From contig JASMDM010000029.1 in the NCBI GenBank assembly GCA_030752795.1, forward strand, positions 1 to 49,159: a stretch of DNA of 49,159 nucleotides. Direction: 5' to 3'. The translations under genes and the position numbers were made by a program. Shown piece after piece: positions 34,456 through 43,108 of this stretch. This DNA is from SAR202 cluster bacterium (lineage in GTDB: Bacteria > Chloroflexota > Dehalococcoidia > Lucifugimonadales > UBA1123). Within the stretch, counting starts at the first letter, position 1, and each line of letters begins with the position of its first letter. The notes under the pieces are model-generated. The model ran no database searches. It saw nothing but the letters and a program-made list of their open reading frames with translations, and was not told the origin of the DNA.

Positions 34456-35541
34456 ATGGCCCTGCTACTTAACCCAAGCAAGTATCGCGATCTGATTCGA
34501 CCGCTGTTGTTCAAGCTGGCGCCTGGAGCTGCGCAGCAGCTTGCCGATCGGGCCCTCTCGATGACACCGGTGTGGAAGCTCTTGGAACCATACCTCGAGT
34601 ACGACCACCCGTCGCTGCACACGTCCCTCGCGGGGATGGCTCTGCGGAGTCCCATCGGCTTGGCCGCTGGGTACGACAAGGACTGCGAGCACTTGGGCTC
34701 ACTCGCCGCGCTCGGTTTCGGGTACGTGGTCGGCGGCACCGTGACACTCTCACCCAGAACCGGCAACCCGAGCCCGAGGATAGCGAGGTACGTGCGGCAA
34801 GAGTCGCTGGTGAACTCACTCGGTTTTCCAGGCAAGGGCGTAGGGCAAGCTGCGCTTCGCCTGTCGAGTGACAGTGGCCCCGCTCGAGCGCGAACCATCG
34901 TCAGCGTCTCCGGCGAGACGGTTGGCGAGATCGTCGCTTGCCATCGCGAGCTGGAGCCGTTGGCTTCGAGCATCGAAGTGAACATCAGCTCCCCAAACAC
35001 AGCTGGGCTGCGCGCGTTCCACGACCCGTCCGCGCTGTCTGAACTGCTGGCAGCGGTGAGCGAGGACCGCAATCGACCTTTGTTCGTCAAGATGCCGCCG
35101 TTCCCGGCGGCGGGCGACGGTCCGGACAGCGATGCGAACCGGAAGCAGATGCAAGCGCTGGCCACGGTCTGCGTCGAGCACGGCGTCGACGGCCTGACCG
35201 TCGCGAACACGCACCCCGTCAACGAGCCCGAGCTCGCGGTCGGCGTGGGTGGATTAAGCGGCCGGTTGGTCTACCACGATATGCTTCGAATGGTTCGAGA
35301 GACGCGCGACGTCGTCGGCGACTCGATCGCGATCAACGCGTGCGGCGGCGTTTCGTCCGGCAAAAACGCCTGGGATGCACTGCGCGCCGGCGCCGACACG
35401 GTTCAGATCCTGACGGCATTGGTGTATCACGGGCCTGGTGTCGTCCGGAGCATCAATCGACAACTCGCGCTGATGATGAGTTGGAACGGCGTGAGCAACG
35501 TCGGTCAGATCGCGCAATTGCCGCAGGACGCGACCGCCTAA
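34456..35541 (+). CDS. pyrD: Dihydroorotate dehydrogenase (quinone), class 2
   Basis: A 361-residue FMN enzyme of de novo pyrimidine synthesis, oxidising dihydroorotate to orotate and passing electrons to quinone. Class 2 is indicated by the N-terminal helical extension (YRDLIRPLLFKLAPGAAQQ) that contacts the membrane and by the catalytic serine in NISSPNT (176-182). IGLAAGYDKDCE, GGTVTLSPRTGNPSPR, LVNSLGFPGKG and CGGVSSGKNAWD-type FMN-binding segments match the family. The gap to the recombinase-like gene is 24 bases, so the two are probably co-transcribed. It ends beside repeat-rich DNA. Confidence 0.95.
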   Translation: MALLLNPSKYRDLIRPLLFKLAPGAAQQLADRALSMTPVWKLLEPYLEYDHPSLHTSLAGMALRSPIGLAAGYDKDCEHLGSLAALGFGYVVGGTVTLSPRTGNPSPRIARYVRQESLVNSLGFPGKGVGQAALRLSSDSGPARARTIVSVSGETVGEIVACHRELEPLASSIEVNISSPNTAGLRAFHDPSALSELLAAVSEDRNRPLFVKMPPFPAAGDGPDSDANRKQMQALATVCVEHGVDGLTVANTHPVNEPELAVGVGGLSGRLVYHDMLRMVRETRDVVGDSIAINACGGVSSGKNAWDALRAGADTVQILTALVYHGPGVVRSINRQLALMMSWNGVSNVGQIAQLPQDATA

Positions 35542-35604
35542 CAACAACCACCGCCGACAGCAACGAACCGCATCGTGCCGTACCAGAAACGCGGGTTGCT
35601 GTCC

Positions 35605-35751
35605 GGAATTCCGTAGAGGAGGGTTTCAAACGCTCCCGCCTGGATTCGCTGACAAATCCCTTTGCCACGCGGATACAACGTGCTCGTTCGTCCATTTGCG
35701 CCGATTATCCCCGTGAATCAACGGGAGGGTTTGAAAGCCTCCCTTACGATG
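35605..35751 (+). repeat. Dispersed repeat family B, copy 2
   Basis: GGAATTCCGTAGAGGAGGGT followed by TTCAAACGCTCCCGCC, then TGCCACGCGGATACAAC, and a hairpin GGGAGG-GTTTGAAAG-CCTCCC near 35722-35742. It aligns along its length with 18821-18966. The 16-base right arm present at the first copy is absent here. Confidence 0.75.
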
Positions 35752-35863
35752 CGTCATTTCACGAAGTCGTTCGCTTGTCGAAAGACTCGTGTGAATATCG
35801 ATCTGCAGTTCCGAACGAATGGAATTGATTACCGACATCGCATTTGAACAACAAGCCGGTATT

Positions 35864-36042
35864 AATGGTTCTCAACCGAATACGTGTTCAAAGCGATTGC
35901 CAGCCTGATCCTTCTGCGAAAGGACGAAGGGTCTCGGGCCTCGCAGGCAATCATGTGTGTCTGGCGACCAGATTTTTCTGCTGCGGCCTCGGAATGACAC
36001 ATTATGTTAAGCGCCACTTCATTTGTATATCACCATTAATAA
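35864..36042 (+). repeat. Dispersed repeat family A, copy 3
   Basis: Opens AATGGTTCTCAACCGAATAC and closes GCGCCACTTCATTTGTATAT plus CACCATTAATA. It matches the copy at 10299-10456 in order and orientation and shares its ends with 47748-48081. Together with family B copy 2 it fills most of the gap 35542-36147, in which I see no gene. Confidence 0.8.
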
Positions 36043-36147
36043 CCCGACGGCACTCTGGCGTGTGGTGACCTGTCAGAAGAAAACGCTCCCCATCAACGAT
36101 CGGGCGTTGATGTTGATGGGCCCAGCACGCGCCGGTCCAAGCCGTTG

Positions 36148-37086
36148 CTACGCCCCAACCGTTAGCAGTTCCGCAACCTCGTCGTGTATCGGCATCGCTT
36201 CCTGCGCGCCGGACTTCGTGACCGCGAGCGCTCCCGCTGCGCAGCCGTACCTGATCGCGTCCTCGACCGACTGCCCGCGTGCGAGAGCGACGCCCAGCGC
36301 CCCGCCGAACGCGTCGCCGGCCGCGATCGTGTCTACGGCCTCGACCTCGAACGGCTGAACCAAACCACGAGCGGATTCGGACGCGTAGTAAGCTCCGGCC
36401 TCTCCCAGTTTCACGACAGCGGTTCCCACACCGCGCTTCAACAACTCGTCAGCCGCGGCCTCAGCCGACGCGGCATCGGTGACTCGAACACTTGTCAACA
36501 ACTCAGCTTCGATCTGGTTCGGCGTCATGACATCGGACGCCTTGAAGACCTCGGATGGGAGGTCTCGCGCCGGTGCCGGATCCCAGATGACGAGCGCGCC
36601 CATCGGCCGAGCACGGTTCGCGGCTGCCAGCGTCACTGGCAGTGGTGTTTCGAGTTGTAGCAACAGTGCGTCCGCCCCGACCAGAGCGACGTCGAGAGCA
36701 TCGAGTTGCATGTCGTCGCACGCCATATTCGCGCCATAGACGGCCACGATGTAGTTCTGTTTTGCCGCATCCAGCAGAATTGTCGCGATACCCGAGGAAT
36801 TGTCGGAATCCGTTTGTATTCCCGCGACGTCTACTCCGTTCGATTGCAGTCCGGCGATCAGTGTCGGCCCGAATGAGTCGGCGCCGACTCGCCCCACCAT
36901 GCGGACCGTGGCGCCAAGTCGCGCGGCGGCGACCGCCTGGTTCGCTCCCTTGCCGCCCGGCGTCGTACGAAACTCCGTGCCAAGTATCGTTTCGCCGGGA
37001 GCGGGCATCCGCGAGGCCGAGCACACGAGGTCCATGTTGATGCTGCCAAAGACAACTATGGTTGGCCTATCGGCGTTCGAGCTCAC
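36148..37086 (-). CDS. rbsK: Ribokinase (PfkB family sugar kinase)
   Basis: A PfkB-family kinase of about 312 residues, closest to ribokinase: it phosphorylates ribose or a similar sugar at O5 using ATP. Opening IVVFGSINMDLV, the substrate-binding GGKGANQAVAAARLG (PfkB signature 1) and the catalytic AAGDAFGG (signature 2, Asp as base) are present; a PAP-type anion hole is DTIAAGDAF. The start is GTG 37086, whose GTGA overlaps the stop of the upstream Cof-type phosphatase by four bases, so they are translationally coupled. The frame stays open upstream through the phosphatase gene, but that part is out of register with any known protein. Confidence 0.88.
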   Translation of the reverse strand: MSSNADRPTIVVFGSINMDLVCSASRMPAPGETILGTEFRTTPGGKGANQAVAAARLGATVRMVGRVGADSFGPTLIAGLQSNGVDVAGIQTDSDNSSGIATILLDAAKQNYIVAVYGANMACDDMQLDALDVALVGADALLLQLETPLPVTLAAANRARPMGALVIWDPAPARDLPSEVFKASDVMTPNQIEAELLTSVRVTDAASAEAAADELLKRGVGTAVVKLGEAGAYYASESARGLVQPFEVEAVDTIAAGDAFGGALGVALARGQSVEDAIRYGCAAGALAVTKSGAQEAMPIHDEVAELLTVGA

Positions 37087-37910
37087 CCGATCATGCCTCG
37101 GTCCAGGAGATCTTCGAGCACCTTCGCCACACCCTCTTCCTCGATGGGTGGAGCGATCGCGTCGGCGGCGTCGAGAGCTTGTGGGACCGCTCCTCCGACC
37201 GCGACGCTGTGTCCACCCCACAGCAGCATCGGGATGTCGTTGTATCCGTTGCCGAACACCAGAGTCTCGGTACGATCGACGCCGAGATGCCCGCACAGCC
37301 ATTCGAGCGCCTTGTCCTTGCCGCCATCCGGGTGCAGCACCTCACAGAAGTACGACAACGAGCGCGTCACGTACAGCTCCGAATTGAATTGTGATCGGAG
37401 CGTCGTCTCCAGACGCTCGATGACGTCGTCGTCGCCCTTAGCAACGAGCCGGGTCAGCTCGGTCTCGGAGAATGACGCGAGGTCACCGACTTCGTTGAGC
37501 TCGACGTCGTTTCGTATGCCGTATCTGGACGACCACTCGGTCGCCTCGGAGACGAACACGGCGTCGCCTCGGTAGCCCATCACTTCGACATCCCATCCCG
37601 CCATCGCGTCTATCGCGACGCGAGACATTGCCGATGTCAACGGCATGTGCCACAACACGTCGTCGGAGACAGGATCGGAAACCTGCGCGCCCTGAAACGA
37701 GGCGATAGGCGTGGTGATCTCGAGATCGGCAGCTTGGCGGACCGCGGACTTGAACGTCCGTCCTGTCGCGAGGGTCACCGCCGCCCCGGCGTCGCGAACT
37801 AGGTCAATGACGTTCCGTGTTCGTGCTGAAATCGGATGCTCGTCGCTTCTGATCGTGCCGTCGATGTCGAGCGCCACGAGCTTGAATGTAGCCGGGTTGT
37901 CAGTGTGCAT
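37083..37910 (-). CDS. Cof-type HAD phosphatase
   Basis: A 275-residue HAD-superfamily hydrolase with the C2B cap of the Cof family, which dephosphorylates sugar phosphates or similar small phosphates. The nucleophile and general acid aspartates are in LVALDIDGTIRSDE. Motif II/III segments are ATGRTFKSA and LATGR..., and the metal-binding motif IV is VFGNGYNDIPML; GGKDKALEWL is the lysine motif. ATG 37910 is preferred because MHTDNPATFKLVALD gives the usual short lead before the DxD. A ribosome site is weak. The gene overlaps ribokinase by four bases and shares its strand. Confidence 0.87.
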   Translation of the reverse strand: MHTDNPATFKLVALDIDGTIRSDEHPISARTRNVIDLVRDAGAAVTLATGRTFKSAVRQAADLEITTPIASFQGAQVSDPVSDDVLWHMPLTSAMSRVAIDAMAGWDVEVMGYRGDAVFVSEATEWSSRYGIRNDVELNEVGDLASFSETELTRLVAKGDDDVIERLETTLRSQFNSELYVTRSLSYFCEVLHPDGGKDKALEWLCGHLGVDRTETLVFGNGYNDIPMLLWGGHSVAVGGAVPQALDAADAIAPPIEEEGVAKVLEDLLDRGMIG

Positions 37911-38242
37911 GTAGACCCAATGATATACTGTCGCGAAAGCCGATCTCGAATCCCGTTCGGAGCGCCGTTTGTTCAAGCAAATGTCACCCAGACACATCCT
38001 GTGGATGATCTTGATTCCGCTCGTCGTGACAATACTTGTTGTTGCATCGCGACAAGTGTGATGGCTTTGGCCGTTCGTTCGTTTTCGATTCGATGATACA
38101 TGACGGGTTGGTCTAAGTTCGACCTCTCAAACCGTGTTGGATCGCGACCGCGAGATGAGAATTGGCAACAACCCGGGTGGCCGATGGTGTGATCGTGGGG
38201 CCCGGCTAATCGCGTCTCACCGGGGGGTTGGGGAGGCGTTGC
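37911..38242. other. Intergenic stretch without a recognisable gene
   Basis: About 330 bases separate the divergent Cof-phosphatase gene and the uronate-dehydrogenase-like pseudogene. No hairpin, repeat or gene was recognised, apart from GGGGAGG at 38230-38236, the ribosome site of the plus-strand gene. Confidence 0.5.
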
Positions 38243-39033
38243 ATGGCGATCAAAAAAGTCCTTGTTACGGGCGCCGCTGGCCAGATCGGCGCCATCATCC
38301 GCGACAAACTTGGCTTCAAATACGATTTGACGGGCATCGACAGAGTCGATAACGACTGGCTAAACTCGCACGTGGCGGACATCTCCGATCTCGACGCATT
38401 GATGCCCGCGTTCGAGGGCCAACACACCGTGATGCACCTCGGCGGCGACCCCAGAGTCCAAGCGCCGTGGGAGTCGATCCTGCAGAACAACATCGTCGGA
38501 ATACGCAACGTGTACGAAGCCGCCAAGCTGGCGGGCGTCGAGCGCGTCATCTTCGCCAGCACAAATCACGTGGTCGGTTTCTACCCGCTACGGCAGGATC
38601 CGTACAAGGCAATCTACGACGGCAGACTGGACGAAGTCGAAGGCCGTTCCCCCTGCTCGACCACAAAGACATACGGCCCGACAGCTACTACGGCGTCAGC
38701 AAAGCGTTCGGCGAATCGCTGGGCAGCTACTTCCATGACGAGTACGGACTTTCGGTGATCTGCGTTCGGATCGGATGAGTCGTGACGCCTGACGACCCAT
38801 CCGATCCGGCGGCGCTGTCGCTTTGGCTGAGCCATCGTGACGCCGCCCAGATTGTCGAGCGCGCAATCGACGCCCCGCGGTCGGTCAGATTCGCAATCGT
38901 GCACGGGATGTCGAAGAACGATCTTCGCATCTGGGACATCGAAACCGGCAGACAGATAATCGGATTCGATCCTGAGGACGGCGCCGGCGAAGAGTGGACC
39001 CCGCAACCGGGCCGGCCCGGAGTAACTGAATAG
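38243..39033 (+). pseudogene. NAD-dependent epimerase/uronate dehydrogenase-like gene, broken by a frameshift and an in-frame stop
   Basis: Short-chain dehydrogenase of the extended NAD(P)-binding type, resembling hexuronate (uronate) dehydrogenase. Rossmann LVTGAAGQIGAII (about 6-18), HLGGDPRVQAPWES, FASTNHVVGFYP and the catalytic SYYGVSKAFGES (Tyr-x3-Lys) are recognisable. The reading frame breaks near 38645: GAAGGCCGTTCCCC looks like a C missing from GGCCCG, and the Tyr-x3-Lys part is in the next frame. TGA at 38776-38778 then stops it at RIG-stop-VVTPDD, where homologues have Trp (RIGW). Beyond it the frame continues to TAG 39031. One base restored gives 264 codons, the right length. It is followed after nine bases by the broken sulfatase, so an operon is inferred. 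Confidence 0.85.
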
Positions 39034-39042
39034 GAACTCATC

Positions 39043-40670
39043 ATGAACGTAATCCTCATCATCAACGACACCTTCCGCAGGGACCATCTAGGCGCCTACG
39101 GCAACTCATGGATCCGGACTCCGAACTTGGATGCGTTCGCCCAGCGATCAGCGATCTTCGATCAGGCTTACCTCGCGTCGTATCCAACCATCTCCGACCG
39201 ATGGGACGTGCACGTGGGACGATGCGGTTTCCCGACTCGCGGATGGGAGCCCCTTGCGCCCGAGGACGAGACGCTGGCGCAGATGATTGCCGGTCGCGGG
39301 TACACGTCGATGCTGATCTACGATCCCCCTTAACTCGGGTATCACAATTACGACTATACGCGAGGATTCGACGCGTGGTGGTGGGTCCGGGGGCAGCACG
39401 CGGACCCGTTCATCACCAATCCGAACATCCCGACTCCCCTGCCCGCCCAACGACACAAGCTCCGCAGTGTGGAAGGGTTGAAGCTGTACCTGCGAAATCA
39501 AGGATCGCTGCGCCACGCGCGGCAGTACATAGTCGCTCGCATCGCCCAAGACGCGGTGGACTGGCTGGAAACCAACTACAACCTCGACCCGTTCTTCCTG
39601 TGCGTCGACATGTGGGACCCGCACGAGCCGTTCGATCCGCCCTGGTACGACCATCAACTTTATTCCGACCCCGATTACGAGGGCGAGCGGATAATCTACC
39701 GCAATACGGCCGATGGGACTTCATGAGCCTCGATGAGCTCGCCAACGTCCGAGCGCTCTAGGCGGGCCAGGTGACGATGGTCGACCGATGGGTCGGCCGC
39801 CCATTCGACACCGTGGACAAGCTCGGCTTGTTCGAAGAGACGTTGGTTATCTGGACGACCGACCACGGCCATCTTTTCGGCGAGCACAACCTCGAAGGCA
39901 AACCGGGCGGTCAACCAGGCAATTTGTACGAAACCACGACCCGCATCCCTTTGATGGTCTACCATCTGGAGGGCGTCGGCGAAGGCTCATCGGTCGGCGG
40001 TTTGGTTCAGCCTCAGGACATCATGCCCACCGTGCTGGAGGCGATCGGGGCGCCGATTCCAACGCAGACCGAGGGTCACTCGCTCTGGCCGATGATCGAC
40101 AGCGGCGCTGCATCACGGCGGCGGTACTCGTTCTCGGGCCGGTTTCCGCCAATGGTCGGCGGCGCGACTCGACAACCGGCAGTCGGCCATCTGTTCGACG
40201 GCTGGGTAGGCTCCGATCGCATCGTCGAGTCCATCACTGTCACGAGCAATGAAACAACCATGCTCGTCGGCCCCCAGGGTCGCCGCTCCGAGCTCTACGA
40301 CCTGGCCGACGATCCGGCCCAGCGCCGCAACATCACCGGCTTGCGGGCCGAAGAAGAGAGCGAGACGCGAGGCGCCGCGATCGAGTTCCTTCGCGAGCAT
40401 GGCGCCTCCCCCGAGCGCATTGCTCCGTTTACGGACGGGATCCCAGTCGCCGAGATAGACCAAGGCATGACGCTGTGGGCGTTCAGGGACGACCGCGAAC
40501 GATGGGTCGCGTTCCCAACCGAACAGCAAGCCATCGAGCTCGCGCTCGACCGAGAAGGCAACGAAGCCCGCGCGGTCACTGAAACGACGCTAGGCGCGCT
40601 CCTCGAAGACGACCCTCACTCGTTGATCCACACGCACGGCCAATACTACTGGGCGTCGGACCTTACGTAG
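39043..40670 (+). pseudogene. Sulfatase/alkaline-phosphatase superfamily gene, broken by two in-frame stops and a frameshift
   Basis: A sulfatase-type hydrolase of about 543 codons when repaired. Recognisable parts are the N-terminal metal site IINDTFRRDHLGAYGN, ASYPTISDRWDVHVGR, DMWDPHEPFDPP, and the C-terminal TTDHGHLFGEHNLEGKPGG. Lesions: TAA at 39331-39333 (YDPP-stop-LGYHNYDY), one C missing near 39699 (TACCGC, expected TACCCGC), and TAG at 39759-39761 (RAL-stop-AGQVTMVDRW, normally Tyr). The active-site position reads S-Y-P-T-I-S with no CxPxR formylglycine motif, as in a known atypical subgroup. Fragments such as 39771-40670 remain open, but would lack the active site. It ends 12 bases from a convergent enolase gene. 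Confidence 0.88.
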
Positions 40671-40681
40671 GGCTGGCGCCC

Positions 40682-41770
40682 TTAATCCACCGCGAACCGC
40701 GCCAGCGCCTCCTCGTCGAATTCGACGCCTAGGCCGGGCTTGTCTGACATGACCATCTCGCCGTTCTCGACCTTCGGCTCCTCGGTGAACATCTGGAACG
40801 TCCAGGGCATGTGCTCGATGGTTAAGCCGTTCGGCGCGGCGGCTACGGCGTGGGCCATGACCTCGGTCGCAAGATGGCTGACAATCGGCAGGTTGTACGC
40901 TTCTGCCATGTGGGCGACTTTCATCCAGCCGGTCAGGCCGCCAGCGCGCAGGAGGTCGCACATTGCGATGTCGATCGATCGATGCTCCAGCATGTGCCGG
41001 AACGGGACGATGCCGTAGTGGTACTCGCCGGACGCGATCGGCGTGTCCAGCGCATCGGCGATGCGAGCCATGCCGGAGTAGTCCTGGTGTTGCACCGGGT
41101 CTTCCAGCCAGAACAGGTTGTAGTTCGCCATCTCTCTGCCGATTGTGATGGCCTGGTTTACGTCCCACCCCTGGTTGATGTCGACCATCAGATCGATGTC
41201 GTCGCCAACCGCCTCGCGAAGCACTCGCATTCGCGCGATTTCCTTGGCCGCCGATTCCTCTGCGCCCATGCGAAACTTCATCGCTTTGAAGCCCTGCTTA
41301 ACCAGATCGGCGCCGGTCTCGGCCAACTGGTCGAGCGTGTATGGACGCCAGAGGAAGCCGCTGGCATACGTCGGCACGCGGTCTCTGAACCCGCCCAGCA
41401 GCCGGTACACCGGTTGTCCCAACGCCTTGCCTTTGACATCCCACAGTGCCACGTCGATGGCTGAGATCGCTCTGGTGACCAACCCAGCCGGCGCGCCGCC
41501 GCCTCCGGCCACGAACAACCGCGCATCGATCGCTTCGATCATCATCGGGTCCGCACCGATGGTCTGGTCGACCAGACCGTCGACCGCCGCCTTCAGGGCT
41601 TTCGTGATGATGCCGCTCGCGAATCCAGCGTACCCGATCCCTTCGACGCCGTCATCGGTCCGTAATTTCAGCGTCACGAACGACGCCGTGGTTATGCCGG
41701 GGCCGCCGCCAAGCGGACCTTCGCCGCGTGGGATGGCTACGACTTTTGTTTCGAAACTTGCGATCTTCAT
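40682..41770 (-). CDS. Enolase-superfamily protein (mandelate racemase/muconate lactonizing type)
   Basis: A 362-residue MR/MLE enolase. The capping domain opens IASFETKVVAIPRGEG; the barrel has AMKFRMG (catalytic Lys of the K-x-K/R motif), metal ligands Asp in LMVDINQGW, Glu in FWLEDPV and Glu in ASGEYHYG, the Asp of IAMCDLLRAGG, and the base His in IVSHLATE. This residue set fits the mandelate-racemase subgroup: racemisation or acid-sugar dehydration via an enolate. The substrate is not deducible. The downstream gene in its direction is the broken sulfatase (convergent), and the other enolase lies 62 bases upstream on the same strand; both are likely part of a sugar-acid degradation set. 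Confidence 0.88.
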   Translation of the reverse strand: MKIASFETKVVAIPRGEGPLGGGPGITTASFVTLKLRTDDGVEGIGYAGFASGIITKALKAAVDGLVDQTIGADPMMIEAIDARLFVAGGGGAPAGLVTRAISAIDVALWDVKGKALGQPVYRLLGGFRDRVPTYASGFLWRPYTLDQLAETGADLVKQGFKAMKFRMGAEESAAKEIARMRVLREAVGDDIDLMVDINQGWDVNQAITIGREMANYNLFWLEDPVQHQDYSGMARIADALDTPIASGEYHYGIVPFRHMLEHRSIDIAMCDLLRAGGLTGWMKVAHMAEAYNLPIVSHLATEVMAHAVAAAPNGLTIEHMPWTFQMFTEEPKVENGEMVMSDKPGLGVEFDEEALARFAVD

Positions 41771-41832
41771 CGATGCTCCTTCTTGGGGTCAACTTCTCGG
41801 TTAAGGCTGATGACTGGATAATGAATCATTGG

Positions 41833-42984
41833 CTACACCCAATGATTTTGCTGGCGCGATTCGATCTGGTACCCGCCCCGGTATCCGCCCGGCAACGTGA
41901 CCGCGCCTGCCGGATGCTCTTTAAGCGCGTTTTCGTCGATCGCCAGTCCGATTCCCGGTTTCGTGGGCAGGTCGAAGAAGCCGTCTGACTGACCAGGGAA
42001 CGGCTCCTTGAGCACTGAGTCGTACCATGGGAAGTATCCGCCTTCCTGGATCAGAAAGTTAGGCGTGCACGCATCGACCTGGATCGCGGCCATCGTGTTG
42101 ACGGGGCCGTACGGATTATGGGGAGCGAAGCCGACGTAGTAGACCTCGGCCATCGCCGCGATCTTTTTGAGCTCGCTTATTCCGCCCGCGTGACAGACGT
42201 CCGGTTGAACCACCGACACAACCTGCTTTTCGAGGAGGTCCTTGAATCCCCATTTTGTGTAGATGCGTTCGCCGGTCGCCAGTGGGATGTTGATGGCTTG
42301 CGCCACCTTCTGCATCGCGTCGATGTTCTGGGGCGGCACCGGTTCTTCGTAGAAGAACGGCCTATACAGCTCCAGCGCTTGGCCGATTCTGATGGCCTCG
42401 GCAGGCGTCAGCCGCCCGTGCACTTCGATGAGCAGCTCGACGTCGTCGCCAACTGCATCGCGCACGGCGGCGACTTTGGCGAGAGCTTGCCGTTCGGACT
42501 CGGCTGTCGTGTACAGACCTTGATGCGCGAACGGGTCGCCTTTGAGAGCGGTGTAGCCTCGGTCTACGAACGACATCGCCGTCTCGACCGCGCCTTCCGG
42601 ACTCGGGCCATCGAATCGCCCGTAGGTCCAGATCTTGTCCCGCATCGCGCCGCCAAGAAGCTCGTACACCGGCACGCCCAATGCCTGGCCTTTGATGTCC
42701 CACAGCGCGATCTCGATGCCGCTGATGGCGGCCATCTGGATGGGACCGCCTCGGATATTGTGGTAGAGATGGTACATGTGTTGCCAGTGCTCTTCGATCC
42801 GGCCCGGGTCCTTGCCGATGATCGACTCGCCGAATTCCTCGACGACGCCGGCAACTGACGTCGCTCCGATGCTGGACTCGCCCCAGCCGACCAGGCCTTC
42901 GTCAGTCGCCACCTTCACGAACACGTAGTTGTTCTGGACGCCCGGAGGCATCGTGACGTAGGCTTTGACTTCGGTAATTTTCAT
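41833..42984 (-). CDS. Enolase-superfamily dehydratase, galactonate dehydratase-like
   Basis: A 383-residue MR/MLE enolase that resembles D-galactonate dehydratase closely: MKITEVKAYV opening, GWGESSIGATS, RGGPIQMAAISGIEIALWDIKGQALGVPV in pieces (IQMAAISGIEIALWDIKG), the metal ligands LLIEVHGR, FYEEPV and ATGERIY, and APHNPYGP with the catalytic His. E. coli DgoD has DFHGR where this has EVHGR; the Glu form is common in related uncharacterised members, so the exact substrate may differ. It would remove water from an aldonate, giving a 2-keto-3-deoxy sugar acid. The ATG start at 42984 has AGGAGA eight bases upstream; the frame is open further. Confidence 0.87.
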   Translation of the reverse strand: MKITEVKAYVTMPPGVQNNYVFVKVATDEGLVGWGESSIGATSVAGVVEEFGESIIGKDPGRIEEHWQHMYHLYHNIRGGPIQMAAISGIEIALWDIKGQALGVPVYELLGGAMRDKIWTYGRFDGPSPEGAVETAMSFVDRGYTALKGDPFAHQGLYTTAESERQALAKVAAVRDAVGDDVELLIEVHGRLTPAEAIRIGQALELYRPFFYEEPVPPQNIDAMQKVAQAINIPLATGERIYTKWGFKDLLEKQVVSVVQPDVCHAGGISELKKIAAMAEVYYVGFAPHNPYGPVNTMAAIQVDACTPNFLIQEGGYFPWYDSVLKEPFPGQSDGFFDLPTKPGIGLAIDENALKEHPAGAVTLPGGYRGGYQIESRQQNHWV

Positions 42985-43108
42985 GACTGGTCTCCTGTAA
43001 TTCAACGCGTCGATTGGCGCTACTCGATGCCGCGCCAATTCTATTGGGTGTAGCTGGACGGGTCAAACTCACACTGCTTCGGCCAAAAACGCGAAGCACA
43101 CACGGACG

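Noticed and set aside
38776..38778. TGA read as Trp in the uronate-dehydrogenase-like gene
   Set aside because: Although homologues have Trp here, TGA clearly acts as a stop elsewhere, and the neighbouring gene has TAA and TAG lesions as well.
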